Notes: generated by a model not told the origin, from the sequence alone. 64,000 nt of DNA from an uncultured Acetatifactor sp. (GCA_947581865.1 CANPWA010000007.1:62001-126000); one strand, 5' to 3'; counted from the first letter of the stretch, positions 55,686 to 62,333 are shown. A program made the numbers and translations.

Positions 55686-56157
55686 CCTTTTCTCCTTTCC
55701 GCCCGGACGCCGCAGCATCACTCGCCAGCTCTCTCCTCATCCAGGCTCGATATGGGTGGTCCTGTTTCAGCGACACCTCAAATTTGTGTTCATTTAGTAA
55801 ATACTGAATGGAACGCCATTTTTCGGAATCCGTTACCGGTATCTTTTTCCCAGTCATCCATCCGTTGACCTCCCACCCGTCATACCACCTGTTTTGCAAG
55901 GCGTGTGCCACATACGGGCATTCCAGGTGCAGGATCAGGCTACACGGTTTCCGCAGATGCTTCAGCGCCTCCTCTAGACCCATCAGTGTCAAATGATTCT
56001 CTGTGGTATCTTTCTCCCGGATCCATCCTCCCCGATCTGCGGTCTTGCCGGAGATTGTGGTAAATGCCAGGATATAGATGCCGGAGCCATCCCGTCGTTT
56101 TGGTCCCTTTATGCTCGTATCTATGTAGATTTCAACGGTCTTTCTCTCATCCGTCAT
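55678..56157 (-). CDS. RNase H-like protein
   Basis: 159 residues. The RNase HI fold is suggested by VEIYIDTSIKG with D13, E62 in TLMGLEEALKH, and a strand ending at E79 (LHLECPYVAHAL) where the canonical enzyme has Asp. If active it would degrade RNA in hybrids, for instance primers at a phage origin. The altered third acidic residue leaves activity uncertain. Confidence 0.65.
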   Translation of the reverse strand: MTDERKTVEIYIDTSIKGPKRRDGSGIYILAFTTISGKTADRGGWIREKDTTENHLTLMGLEEALKHLRKPCSLILHLECPYVAHALQNRWYDGWEVNGWMTGKKIPVTDSEKWRSIQYLLNEHKFEVSLKQDHPYRAWMRRELASDAAASGRKGEKDV

Positions 56158-56944
56158 CCGGCTGCCCCCTTCCCCGCTGTTTTAGAAGATATTCTGTATA
56201 TTGCAGGTAACTCATTCCTGTGTATTGATTTACTCCGCATATGACGGAATCTTTGTCGATATAATATCCCGGAGTCGGATCCGGCCCGTCCTGCAGGAGC
56301 CTCCGCATCGTCCAGTGCGCATACTCTTTTCGTGCTGGCTGTGGTCTGATCAGATTGCGGGAGCAAGAATACCGGATCAGCTCCCTTCTCTCCTCCTCAT
56401 GGAAAAGGCTCATCTGCCGTTCCACCTTCTCGTCAGGCAACTTTACAATGTAGCAGGCAAGGTCATGATATCCTCCCCGGTCATATACCGATTCGAAGTG
56501 CGCCCGACCCTGCTCCCATTTGCGTTGCACCAGTACATCTGTGGAAGGCTCTCCCCGTATTCGGTTTACCAGGAGATGGATATGGATTCCTCCCCGGGTC
56601 CCGATCTCCATTCGATAGATAAACCGGAGGTCTTCACCCCGTTTCCGGTACGCATATCGCAGACGGCTCAGAAAACTCCTTACGTCTCCCTTCACCTCAT
56701 CCAACGGCTTCCTTGTCCCTTTGGGATATTTCAGCGTGACCCACAGATCCTCCTCCCGGAAATTCGCCTTGATGAGCCTTCGCATATTCTTTTCCCGGTT
56801 TCTCTGATTTTGTCTGCTGATCTGCTCCGGCGTCGCCCTCTTCCTCTGCTGCCTTTTCTCTCCCTTTGCTCCATACTTTCCCTTATACTTGTACTCATGC
56901 TCAATGGATCCGGAGAAGATCCATGTATCGTGTATATACGCCAT
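56147..56944 (-). CDS. HUH-type replication initiator-like protein
   Basis: 265 residues. The pattern LWVTLKYPKG (first strand), GGIHIHLLVNR with H121 and H123 (HUH), and a downstream helix with Tyr159/Tyr165 (GGYHDLACYIVK) matches rolling-circle Rep proteins. A basic N-terminus of about 50 residues precedes it. In a double-stranded DNA phage it may start replication by nicking an origin. It overlaps the RNase H-like gene by 11 bp. Confidence 0.7.
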   Translation of the reverse strand: MAYIHDTWIFSGSIEHEYKYKGKYGAKGEKRQQRKRATPEQISRQNQRNREKNMRRLIKANFREEDLWVTLKYPKGTRKPLDEVKGDVRSFLSRLRYAYRKRGEDLRFIYRMEIGTRGGIHIHLLVNRIRGEPSTDVLVQRKWEQGRAHFESVYDRGGYHDLACYIVKLPDEKVERQMSLFHEEERRELIRYSCSRNLIRPQPARKEYAHWTMRRLLQDGPDPTPGYYIDKDSVICGVNQYTGMSYLQYTEYLLKQRGRGQPDDG

Positions 56945-57001
56945 ACCGTCTTCCGCCTAACTTTAATATTCTAAGATTGCTCGCAAAGGGCCGTAAAACC
57001 C

Positions 57002-57030
57002 TTGACTTTTCAGGCTTCCAAAGGTATAAT
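57002..57030 (+). promoter_or_regulatory. Promoter of a small RNA
   Basis: TTGACT (57002-57007), 17 bp, TATAAT (57025-57030) on the plus strand, against the direction of the surrounding genes. Confidence 0.8.
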
Positions 57031-57036
57031 AAAGAT

Positions 57037-57107
57037 GTCAGTTATGAACTTCTGCCCTTCCTTTGGGTAGCCCGAGACGATACGCCCCAACGTATCGCCT
57101 CTTTTTT
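57037..57107 (+). ncRNA. Candidate small RNA in the early region
   Basis: A transcript of about 70 nt is implied by the promoter above and a strong terminator: GAG-x-CGATACG pairs with CGTATCG-x-CTC, then six T residues. A second hairpin (CTGCCC/GGGTAG) lies in front. It has no open frame of note. It is antisense to the leftward early transcript between 57106 and 56944 and could act on it or elsewhere. Family unknown. Confidence 0.65.
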
Positions 57108-57519
57108 ATTCCGCCAGCTGCTGCATATACCGCACATCCTGGGCTGTCACTTGTTTTCTGCATTTCAACTCGCAATACTCGGGGTCGCTGTACCACTGGA
57201 CATCATCTGACCTGCCCATTCTTCTATTGGCAATGTCCTGATATGTCCGATGCTGCTTAACGCAGCAGTGCCATCCTACCTTTCGAACCCTGTTCCATTT
57301 GAAATCCTCATCCGATGGAGCCGGATCGTCGATACCGTCATCCTCCTGCTGACCAAACAGCTGTCTCATCTCATCCTGGGGCAGCTCCAAAAAAGTCGCG
57401 ACCACATGCGCCTTTATATAGATCCAATTTGCCCGTCCCCACTCTTTTGTGAGATAGAACTTATTGAACTCCTCCGCCATTTTCTTCAACTTTCCCAGGT
57501 AGTACGCTTCGTCTTTCAT
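57106..57519 (-). CDS. Phage protein of unknown function
   Basis: 137 residues, helical N-terminus (YYLGKLKKMAEEFNKFYLT), then an acidic stretch and a Cys-containing C-terminal part. Its stop lies in the T tract of the opposing small RNA's terminator. Not recognised. Confidence 0.55.
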   Translation of the reverse strand: MKDEAYYLGKLKKMAEEFNKFYLTKEWGRANWIYIKAHVVATFLELPQDEMRQLFGQQEDDGIDDPAPSDEDFKWNRVRKVGWHCCVKQHRTYQDIANRRMGRSDDVQWYSDPEYCELKCRKQVTAQDVRYMQQLAE

Positions 57520-57749
57520 TTCTTTTCCCCCTTTGCCAACCTGTCCATCATCTCACGGATCCTGCCGACCCGTTCCCAATATTTCAGCCATTTTTCGTGC
57601 TTTTCCTCGCAAAAAAAGCAAAAAAATAATAGGCATACGGTCATCCCCAACCATATTGAAGCCTGCTGCCCCGGAGAACACACCGCGATCCAAGGATGCC
57701 GCAGGAGAAAGCCTGCTGCCAGCGCCGAGATCAATATGTCCTTGGTCAT
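57516..57749 (-). CDS. Small membrane protein
   Basis: 77 residues with two hydrophobic segments (ILISALAAGFLL, IWLGMTVCLLFFCFFC) and a basic C-terminal helix. It overlaps both neighbours by 4 bp. Function unknown. Confidence 0.55.
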   Translation of the reverse strand: MTKDILISALAAGFLLRHPWIAVCSPGQQASIWLGMTVCLLFFCFFCEEKHEKWLKYWERVGRIREMMDRLAKGEKK

Positions 57750-57829
57750 GCCTGTCGTCCCCCCATTTCCATACCTTTTTTGTACATTTCCAGAATTTTT
57801 TTCTTGTCCAGCTTTTTAAATCGAGCCAT
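57746..57829 (-). CDS. Micro-protein (27 residues)
   Basis: A short basic peptide (ARFKKLDKKKILEMYKKGMEMG). GGAGG lies five bases upstream of its ATG, its start overlaps the preceding gene and its stop overlaps the next start (ATGA). The tight coupling on both sides argues that it is translated. Confidence 0.6.
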   Translation of the reverse strand: MARFKKLDKKKILEMYKKGMEMGGRQA

Positions 57830-58115
57830 CCTGCACCTCCTTGTATCTAAGATACTGGGCATAATCGGCTATCGCGTTCACGATCGCCTCCGTCGCACTC
57901 TTTCTTTTCAGTGTCCGTCCCAGGGCTCCTGCATTCCAAAGAACGTCTTCAAACCCGGCCAGCTCACTCCCAATGCCCATATTGGGGATGCTCAGGAAGC
58001 CCCCGTTCTCGTACCTTCCAAAGATCACGCTGTAATAGGTCCCGTCATGCTCCACCCCGATATGGTGCACATCATTTATCCCGGAATCTCCAATGTGTAC
58101 GATTTTGTATCTCAT
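57816..58115 (-). CDS. Conserved small phage protein
   Basis: 99 residues. The start HIGDSGINDVHHIGVEHDGTYYSVIFGRYENGGF belongs to a small family widespread in Lachnospiraceae phages and plasmids (I recall it as DUF6618). No function known. Confidence 0.6.
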   Translation of the reverse strand: MRYKIVHIGDSGINDVHHIGVEHDGTYYSVIFGRYENGGFLSIPNMGIGSELAGFEDVLWNAGALGRTLKRKSATEAIVNAIADYAQYLRYKEVQDGSI

Positions 58116-58133
58116 TTCATATCTCCTCCTTCT

Positions 58134-58373
58134 TTACAGCTTCATGATCCGCAGAATATCTTCATCCGTAGCTTCCAGCTTCTTAAATATGGAGAGCATC
58201 TCTCCATAAGTGAATAGACCTTTTTTCATCCGCTGGCAGAATGCTGACTGCGTTATCCCTATCATTTCCGCCATATCCTGCTGCCGCAGCCCCTTGACAT
58301 ACATCCGCCCTGCAATCCACTGAGACAGATCCGATATCATGTAGTCTTTTTTCTTGATTGTCACCCGCGGCAT
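58134..58373 (-). CDS. XRE-type DNA-binding protein
   Basis: 79 residues with a helix-turn-helix (GLRQQDMAEMIGITQSAFCQRMKKG). It probably belongs to the early control circuit. Its start overlaps the end of the 53-residue gene upstream. Confidence 0.7.
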   Translation of the reverse strand: MPRVTIKKKDYMISDLSQWIAGRMYVKGLRQQDMAEMIGITQSAFCQRMKKGLFTYGEMLSIFKKLEATDEDILRIMKL

Positions 58374-58522
58374 CTTATCTCCTCCTGATCTTTTGGCTTT
58401 TGATCTTTTGGCTTTTGATCCTTTGATTCCTCCGTCGGTATACTCTGATTCCTAAATCCATTTAATTTGTGTGCCACTCGTACTACCTCGACCATCGCAT
58501 ATGTCAATAAATTCAATCCCAT
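58361..58522 (-). CDS. Small protein (53 residues), paralogue of the upstream gene's C-terminus
   Basis: GGAGAGGAGG lies just before the ATG. The product repeats the C-terminal part of the 174-residue protein (LTYAMVEVVRV, LNGFR, SIPTEES, DQKPK). Both ends overlap the neighbouring genes. It arose from a tandem duplication together with the start of the XRE gene. Function unknown. Confidence 0.65.
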   Translation of the reverse strand: MGLNLLTYAMVEVVRVAHKLNGFRNQSIPTEESKDQKPKDQKPKDQEEIRCRG

Positions 58523-59037
58523 ACTTTTACCTCCTCTCCTTTCCTACACAGTTTTTGATGATTGTCTAATATTGTATTGTCACCCGCGGCATCTTTCTCC
58601 TCCTGATTTTTTGGTTTTTGATCCTCTGATTCCTTCGTCGGTATACTCTTTGCCCTAAATCCATTTACTTGTTTTAACTCTGGTTTGTCGTAATATTCGT
58701 GTACCACTCGTACCACCTCGACCATCGCATATGTCAATGTATTCAGTTCTTCAATTTTGCCCTGTCTGTCCTGTATGCACTGTATGGATGCCTCTGCCAA
58801 GATCTCTATCTGTTGGCGGAGGATTTCTTCCAGCGACATTGCTTTCAATATCTCCATCTGTTGTCTGAGGATTTCTTCCAGCGATATTGCTTTGATGTTT
58901 TTCCCGTTTTCGCCAAAGATGATATCTTCAAGAGTTTTTCCACCAATGAGGATCGGGATGTGTTTACCGCGATTATCTTTATTCTGATTCTCTGTTTCCT
59001 CCGTCGGCAGTTCCATTTGTTTCTCTTTTAATTCCAT
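58513..59037 (-). CDS. Phage protein with internal 16-residue repeat
   Basis: 174 residues. ISLEEILRQQMEILKA is repeated once as a nearly identical unit in the middle, which suggests a coiled coil. The C-terminus repeats the sequence of the following small gene and then reads through a copy of the XRE gene start. GAAGG precedes the ATG. Function unknown. Confidence 0.55.
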   Translation of the reverse strand: MELKEKQMELPTEETENQNKDNRGKHIPILIGGKTLEDIIFGENGKNIKAISLEEILRQQMEILKAMSLEEILRQQIEILAEASIQCIQDRQGKIEELNTLTYAMVEVVRVVHEYYDKPELKQVNGFRAKSIPTKESEDQKPKNQEEKDAAGDNTILDNHQKLCRKGEEVKVWD

Positions 59038-59086
59038 ACTTTTACCTTCTTTCTGTTGCTCAAATCAAATATTGCATGAATATTTT

Positions 59087-59278
59087 TCATGTTGTGCCTA
59101 AAAAAATATCGTTGATTGAAACACCAAAATGCTTCGCAAGCGCATTAACTTTGCTCACTGCAACATTAGCGATATTTTTTTCCCACGCATTGTATGTCTG
59201 TACTGACACACCTACAGCCGCAGCAGTTTCTGCTTGCGTCTCGTTTTTGCGAGCGCGAAGTTCTTTTAGAGTATACAT
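59087..59278 (-). CDS. Cro-like XRE regulator
   Basis: 63 residues, a compact helix-turn-helix (NETQAETAAAVGVSVQTYNAWEK). It is the first leftward gene, divergent from the repressor, the usual place of Cro. GGGAGG is in good position before the ATG at 59278. Confidence 0.82.
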   Translation of the reverse strand: MYTLKELRARKNETQAETAAAVGVSVQTYNAWEKNIANVAVSKVNALAKHFGVSINDIFLGTT

Positions 59279-59296
59279 ATTTTTCACCTCCCTGCA

Positions 59297-59408
59297 TGAA
59301 TCATTTTCAAGTTTACAATACATGAAAATAATTCAAGTGTCAATAGTCTATTTGAAATTTTTTCAAGTTTTTAAAACTTTTTTTCAAATTTACTTGAATC
59401 ATTTTCAA
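59297..59408. promoter_or_regulatory. CI/Cro operator region with divergent promoters
   Basis: TGAATCATTTTCAA occurs twice (59297-59310 and 59395-59408), with further TTCAAGT/ACTTGAA half-sites between them. The leftward promoter is TTGACA (59343-59338), 17 bp, TATTGT (59320-59315). A rightward promoter for the repressor lies at the other end, with its boxes less clear. The repeats are the probable binding sites of CI and Cro. Confidence 0.75.
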
Positions 59409-59450
59409 TAATCTGTTATTTTATATATACAACGAAAGGCTGGTGATTAC

Positions 59451-60077
59451 ATGGGACTTGGCGAAAATATTAGATATCTGCGAATAAAGAACGGTTTTTC
59501 CCAAGACGACATTGCCGAAAAACTTGGCTATAAATCCTACACAACTATTCAAAAATGGGAGTCTGGCGTTTCCGAGCCGCCAATAAAAAAATTGAAAGAG
59601 TTATCCGAATTATTTAAAACGGATATGAACGAAATGGCTAATTCAGATATGACAAGTGTCAGCTTAGCTCCCTCCACCCGCCATGCTGTCATCATCAATG
59701 TCCTGGGCCGTGTGGCCGCCGGAATCCCAATCGAGGCTGTGACGGATATCATTGATACGGAAGAAATCCCTGCGGATATGGCCAAAACAGGTACATTTTT
59801 CGGGCTCCAGATCCATGGAGACTCTATGGAGCCGCGCATGTGCGACGGTGATGTCGTCATCGTCCGGCAGCAGGATGATGCCGAGAGCGGCGATATCGTC
59901 ATTGCGCTGGTCAATGGAGATGATGCCACATGCAAGCGACTGCGGAAGTATCGGGATGGCATAGAACTCATCTCCAATAACCCGGCTTATGCGCCTATGT
60001 TCTTCAGCAATGAGGATGTAATAAACAAACCAGTGAGAATAATTGGAAAGGTTGTGGAATTGAGGGGAAAACTATAG
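59451..60077 (+). CDS. CI/LexA-like phage repressor
   Basis: 208 residues. An N-terminal XRE helix-turn-helix (FSQDDIAEKLGYKSYTTIQKWE) is followed by an S24 self-cleavage domain: A90-G91 cleavage site, S125 (HGDSMEP) and K162. RecA-stimulated cleavage would induce the prophage. It is the first gene of the rightward lysogeny strand. Confidence 0.92.
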   Translation: MGLGENIRYLRIKNGFSQDDIAEKLGYKSYTTIQKWESGVSEPPIKKLKELSELFKTDMNEMANSDMTSVSLAPSTRHAVIINVLGRVAAGIPIEAVTDIIDTEEIPADMAKTGTFFGLQIHGDSMEPRMCDGDVVIVRQQDDAESGDIVIALVNGDDATCKRLRKYRDGIELISNNPAYAPMFFSNEDVINKPVRIIGKVVELRGKL

Positions 60078-60108
60078 ATGTACGAGGTGGCTAATAAAGG
60101 GGAATTTA

Positions 60109-60315
60109 GTGAAGGTAATACATCATTATATGCCTGCTCGAATAAAATCGCATACGATTAAAATGGAGGAATATTATACTATTTGTTTATACAGCCACCT
60201 GTCCCAAGCACAAAATAGGATTTCCTACCAGCATGAAATAGGTCATATCCTCAACGGGGATTATGACAAGACGTGCTCTGTGGATACGGTTGAAAAAGCT
60301 GCACCTGAAAAATAA
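60109..60315 (+). CDS. Short ImmA-like protein
   Basis: 68 residues from a GTG with AGGGG six bases upstream. QHEIGHILNGDY is an HExxH-like zinc motif (HEIGH), as in ImmA/IrrE peptidases that accompany phage repressors, but the protein is far shorter. It could modulate the repressor or be a reduced form. Confidence 0.6.
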   Translation: MKVIHHYMPARIKSHTIKMEEYYTICLYSHLSQAQNRISYQHEIGHILNGDYDKTCSVDTVEKAAPEK

Positions 60316-60322
60316 AATCGAA

Positions 60323-60342
60323 TTAACCGCTTTAGCGAGTTA
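60323..60342 (+). repeat. Leader hairpin, copy A
   Basis: TTAACCGC-TTTA-GCGAGTTAA forms a hairpin 20 bp before the next start codon and is followed by an A-rich ribosome binding region. Copies B and C lie at 60577-60590 and 61411-61430. Confidence 0.65.
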
Positions 60343-60361
60343 ATAATAAAGAGGTATCTAT

Positions 60362-60451
60362 ATGGCTGCAAGAATCTGTCCCAAATGTAAATCGAGAACA
60401 TTTCATGCCAAACAGTTACTGAACCTAGAAAGACAGGGTGTCTCACCGTGA
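60362..60451 (+). CDS. Micro-ORF with one CxxC (29 residues)
   Basis: AGAGG precedes the ATG. CPKC is half of a zinc ribbon; a matching CQNCGHRW is encoded about 90 bp further on (near 60550) in another frame. A single zinc-ribbon gene may have been split by an insertion. Confidence 0.4.
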   Translation: MAARICPKCKSRTFHAKQLLNLERQGVSP

Positions 60452-60528
60452 TTTTATATATTATCCTTGCCTGCACAATTTTAGGTCTATTGATCGTTAT
60501 TCCGCTCATGCTTCGTAAAAAACAGTGA
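60448..60528 (+). CDS. Hydrophobic micro-peptide (26 residues)
   Basis: A GTG-started frame overlaps the previous stop. One transmembrane helix (ILYIILACTILGLLIVI) is followed by a basic end (LRKKQ). It resembles the membrane peptides of type I toxin systems in form, but this is only a resemblance. Confidence 0.4.
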   Translation: MILYIILACTILGLLIVIPLMLRKKQ

Positions 60529-60576
60529 CCGTGACCTATGCAGTTTGCCAAAACTGCGGGCATCGTTGGAAATTAA

Positions 60577-60590
60577 ATCGCTCCGGCGAT
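60577..60590 (+). repeat. Leader hairpin, copy B
   Basis: ATCGC-TCCG-GCGAT, a perfect stem closed by a cUNCGg-type tetraloop, lies 20 bp before the nuclease-like gene. Confidence 0.65.
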
Positions 60591-60609
60591 TCAAAAAGAA
60601 AAGGGGGAT

Positions 60610-61056
60610 GTGATTATAGAAACCATATCTAAACTTAATATCTCGCTTTTTACAGAAACCCAAAAGTGTGTTTCAATTGGAAAGATAAGGACTGATATAA
60701 TCACCTCTGTTACAAAGCGATATCCCGAATTAACTAATAAGCTTTTGCCGGACGCTGATATTCTATTTTGGGCAGATCGTATCAAACATGTGGAGCGGCA
60801 CCAAAAAGATTTCTCATCTATTGATGAATATGAACGATGCTTCCAGTTAATACCGGAGATCATTAAAAATCCGGATTACATCAGCGTACACCCAAACAAA
60901 GACAGCATATCCTTTATTAAAAACTTTAAAGATATTGCTTCTGTCGCAATACGAATATCTGCTGATGGAAAACTCGCTTTTCGCACGATGTATCCGCTTA
61001 GGCAGGCGCAGCTTGACAATTACATAGCCAATGGGCGTGCTTGGAAATTAGAATAA
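60610..61056 (+). CDS. BECR-fold (PBECR-like) nuclease, putative
   Basis: 148 residues from a GTG start. The second half (HVERHQKDF at 60-68, LIPEIIKNPDYISVHP, SVAIRISADGKLAFRTMYP, LDNYIANGRAWKLE) follows the pattern of phage barnase/EndoU/colicin E5-D/RelE-like nucleases. The family assignment is from memory of the pattern. If right, it is an RNase that could act on the host or on infecting phages. No antitoxin is apparent. Confidence 0.55.
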   Translation: MIIETISKLNISLFTETQKCVSIGKIRTDIITSVTKRYPELTNKLLPDADILFWADRIKHVERHQKDFSSIDEYERCFQLIPEIIKNPDYISVHPNKDSISFIKNFKDIASVAIRISADGKLAFRTMYPLRQAQLDNYIANGRAWKLE

Positions 61057-61062
61057 AATCTA

Positions 61063-61091
61063 TTGACTTTTCAACAAAATGAATGTATTAT
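61063..61091 (+). promoter_or_regulatory. Promoter of the structured RNA
   Basis: TTGACT (61063-61068), 17 bp, TATTAT (61086-61091), starting 6 bp past the nuclease gene. Confidence 0.7.
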
Positions 61092-61097
61092 GTATTA

Positions 61098-61223
61098 TGG
61101 TCTTTTAAATACATATACTGTTAATTAAGATAGGTTATTCAAGGATAGAACAGGCTGCTATCGCACCCTTGAGGTCTTGAAGAGATGCTGGATTGCCACC
61201 CGGCTGAATAACCTGTCTTTTTT
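61098..61223 (+). ncRNA. Structured RNA candidate 1
   Basis: A 13-bp closing stem joins 61129-61141 and 61205-61217 (one G-U pair) and is followed directly by six T residues. Inside, GATAG/CTATC and GCTGG/CCGGC form hairpins, so the whole is a three- or four-way junction. With the promoter it makes an RNA of about 125 nt. I know no family that it matches. Confidence 0.65.
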
Positions 61224-61224
61224 A

Positions 61225-61340
61225 TTGAATGAAAGCAGAAGACGGAACGGGCAGCCGGCACCCTAGTTGGAGATGTGAAAACAGCCCCACCTATTTCATT
61301 CAAAAGTTATGGCGGGCAGCTTGATCTACCCGCCATTTTC
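61225..61340 (+). ncRNA. Structured RNA candidate 2
   Basis: A perfect 10-bp stem joins 61225-61234 and 61294-61303. A hairpin ATGGCGGG/CCCGCCAT (61309-61316 with 61329-61336) and four T residues follow. It begins where candidate 1 ends. It could be a second RNA or the leader of the lipoprotein transcript. Confidence 0.5.
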
Positions 61341-61363
61341 TGTATTTGAAAAACCTCGATCCA

Positions 61364-61377
61364 TTGCGACGTCGCAA
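61364..61377. repeat. 14-bp palindrome TTGCGACGTCGCAA, copy 2
   Basis: Identical to 52003-52016. It lies upstream of the lipoprotein gene, where a regulator could bind. Confidence 0.8.
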
Positions 61378-61410
61378 CGGCGCCGCGATAATATTTCAAC
61401 CATAAGATGT

Positions 61411-61430
61411 AACCGCTCCGGCGAGTTAAT
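61411..61430 (+). repeat. Leader hairpin, copy C
   Basis: TAACCGC-TCCG-GCGAGTTA lies 29 bp before the lipoprotein start and is again followed by an A-rich ribosome binding region. Confidence 0.65.
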
Positions 61431-61458
61431 AAATAAAAGTAGAAAAGAGGAAAATCAA

Positions 61459-62106
61459 ATGAAAAAACTTATGACTGTAACTGTTGCATCGCTTTTATTG
61501 CTTTCTACAGCGTGTGGCACGCCTGCTGCCTCTGCGCCGTCCGAACCGGCTTTCTCTGCAGGCACCCAGAAAAGCGAAAATGCAGAAGCCTCCACCTCTA
61601 ACAGCTCGGGCTTAGAAGATTTTGCATCAATCGAAGTGGATAAAGGATTGTTTAATGTCGAACTGACAATTCCTAAAGATTTTGTTGGAGACCAGACTCA
61701 GGAAGAGCTGGATAAAATCAGCGAAGAAAAAGGATATAAATCTATCACGCTTAATGCAGATGGCAGTGCAACATATATAATGACCAAAAATCAACATGAG
61801 GATCTGTTGGAGCAATACCGGACGCAGATCAGGGAGTCCCTTGATGAGATGGTCGGTTCTGACACATACCCGAATATTACTAACATAGACTCAAATGATA
61901 ACTTTACAGAATTTACCATCACAACAAAGTCTACAGAATTGGACATGGCTGAATCCTTCTCCGTTCTCAATTTTTATATGTATGGTGGCATGTATTCTGT
62001 CTTTGACGGGAAGGAAGCAGACAATATCTCTGTCACCTTTGTGAATGCAGATTCCGGCGAAGTCATATCCACCTCCAATTCAAAGGATCTCGAAAAAGAC
62101 CAATAA
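61459..62106 (+). CDS. Prophage-encoded lipoprotein
   Basis: 215 residues. The signal peptide ends in LLLLSTAC (Cys19), then a Ser/Ala-rich linker of about 30 residues and a soluble domain with no family I know. GAGGAAAA precedes the ATG at 61459. Being expressed from the lysogeny strand and anchored outside the cell, it may block superinfection, as known lipoproteins of other temperate phages do, or alter the host surface. Confidence 0.75.
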   Translation: MKKLMTVTVASLLLLSTACGTPAASAPSEPAFSAGTQKSENAEASTSNSSGLEDFASIEVDKGLFNVELTIPKDFVGDQTQEELDKISEEKGYKSITLNADGSATYIMTKNQHEDLLEQYRTQIRESLDEMVGSDTYPNITNIDSNDNFTEFTITTKSTELDMAESFSVLNFYMYGGMYSVFDGKEADNISVTFVNADSGEVISTSNSKDLEKDQ

Positions 62107-62184
62107 GACTATACTCATATAGATGTTATCCACAATAACACTGCTGTTTATCCACATGTTTATGCACATTTATTAAAAAAATGA

Positions 62185-62235
62185 TTGACATTTCATCTAA
62201 TTGCATATATTATATAAGTGTAACAAAGGTTACAC
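62185..62235 (+). promoter_or_regulatory. Promoter and palindromic operator of the NYN gene
   Basis: TTGACA (62185-62190), 17 bp, TATTAT (62208-62213). A perfect palindrome GTGTAAC-AAAG-GTTACAC (62218-62235) covers the start site. A repressor bound there would block transcription. Confidence 0.75.
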
Positions 62236-62244
62236 GTTAATATT

Positions 62245-62298
62245 GCTCTAGGTGGTACGTCTCTCAATATATGAGAAAGACCGAACCCTAGAGCTTTT
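62245..62298 (+). terminator. Leader hairpin (attenuator or small-RNA terminator)
   Basis: GCTCTAGG pairs with CCTAGAGC, with an inner CTCA/TGAG hairpin, followed by TTTTAT. It lies between promoter and NYN start. It may stop transcription early and be relieved by a signal. Confidence 0.55.
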
Positions 62299-62333
62299 AT
62301 ATTATGCAATATTATACAACAAAGGGGGTACAT

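Noticed and set aside
61129-61223. A tRNA, tmRNA or known riboswitch
   Set aside because: No T-loop, anticodon arm or consensus of a family I know; it starts from its own promoter and ends in a terminator.
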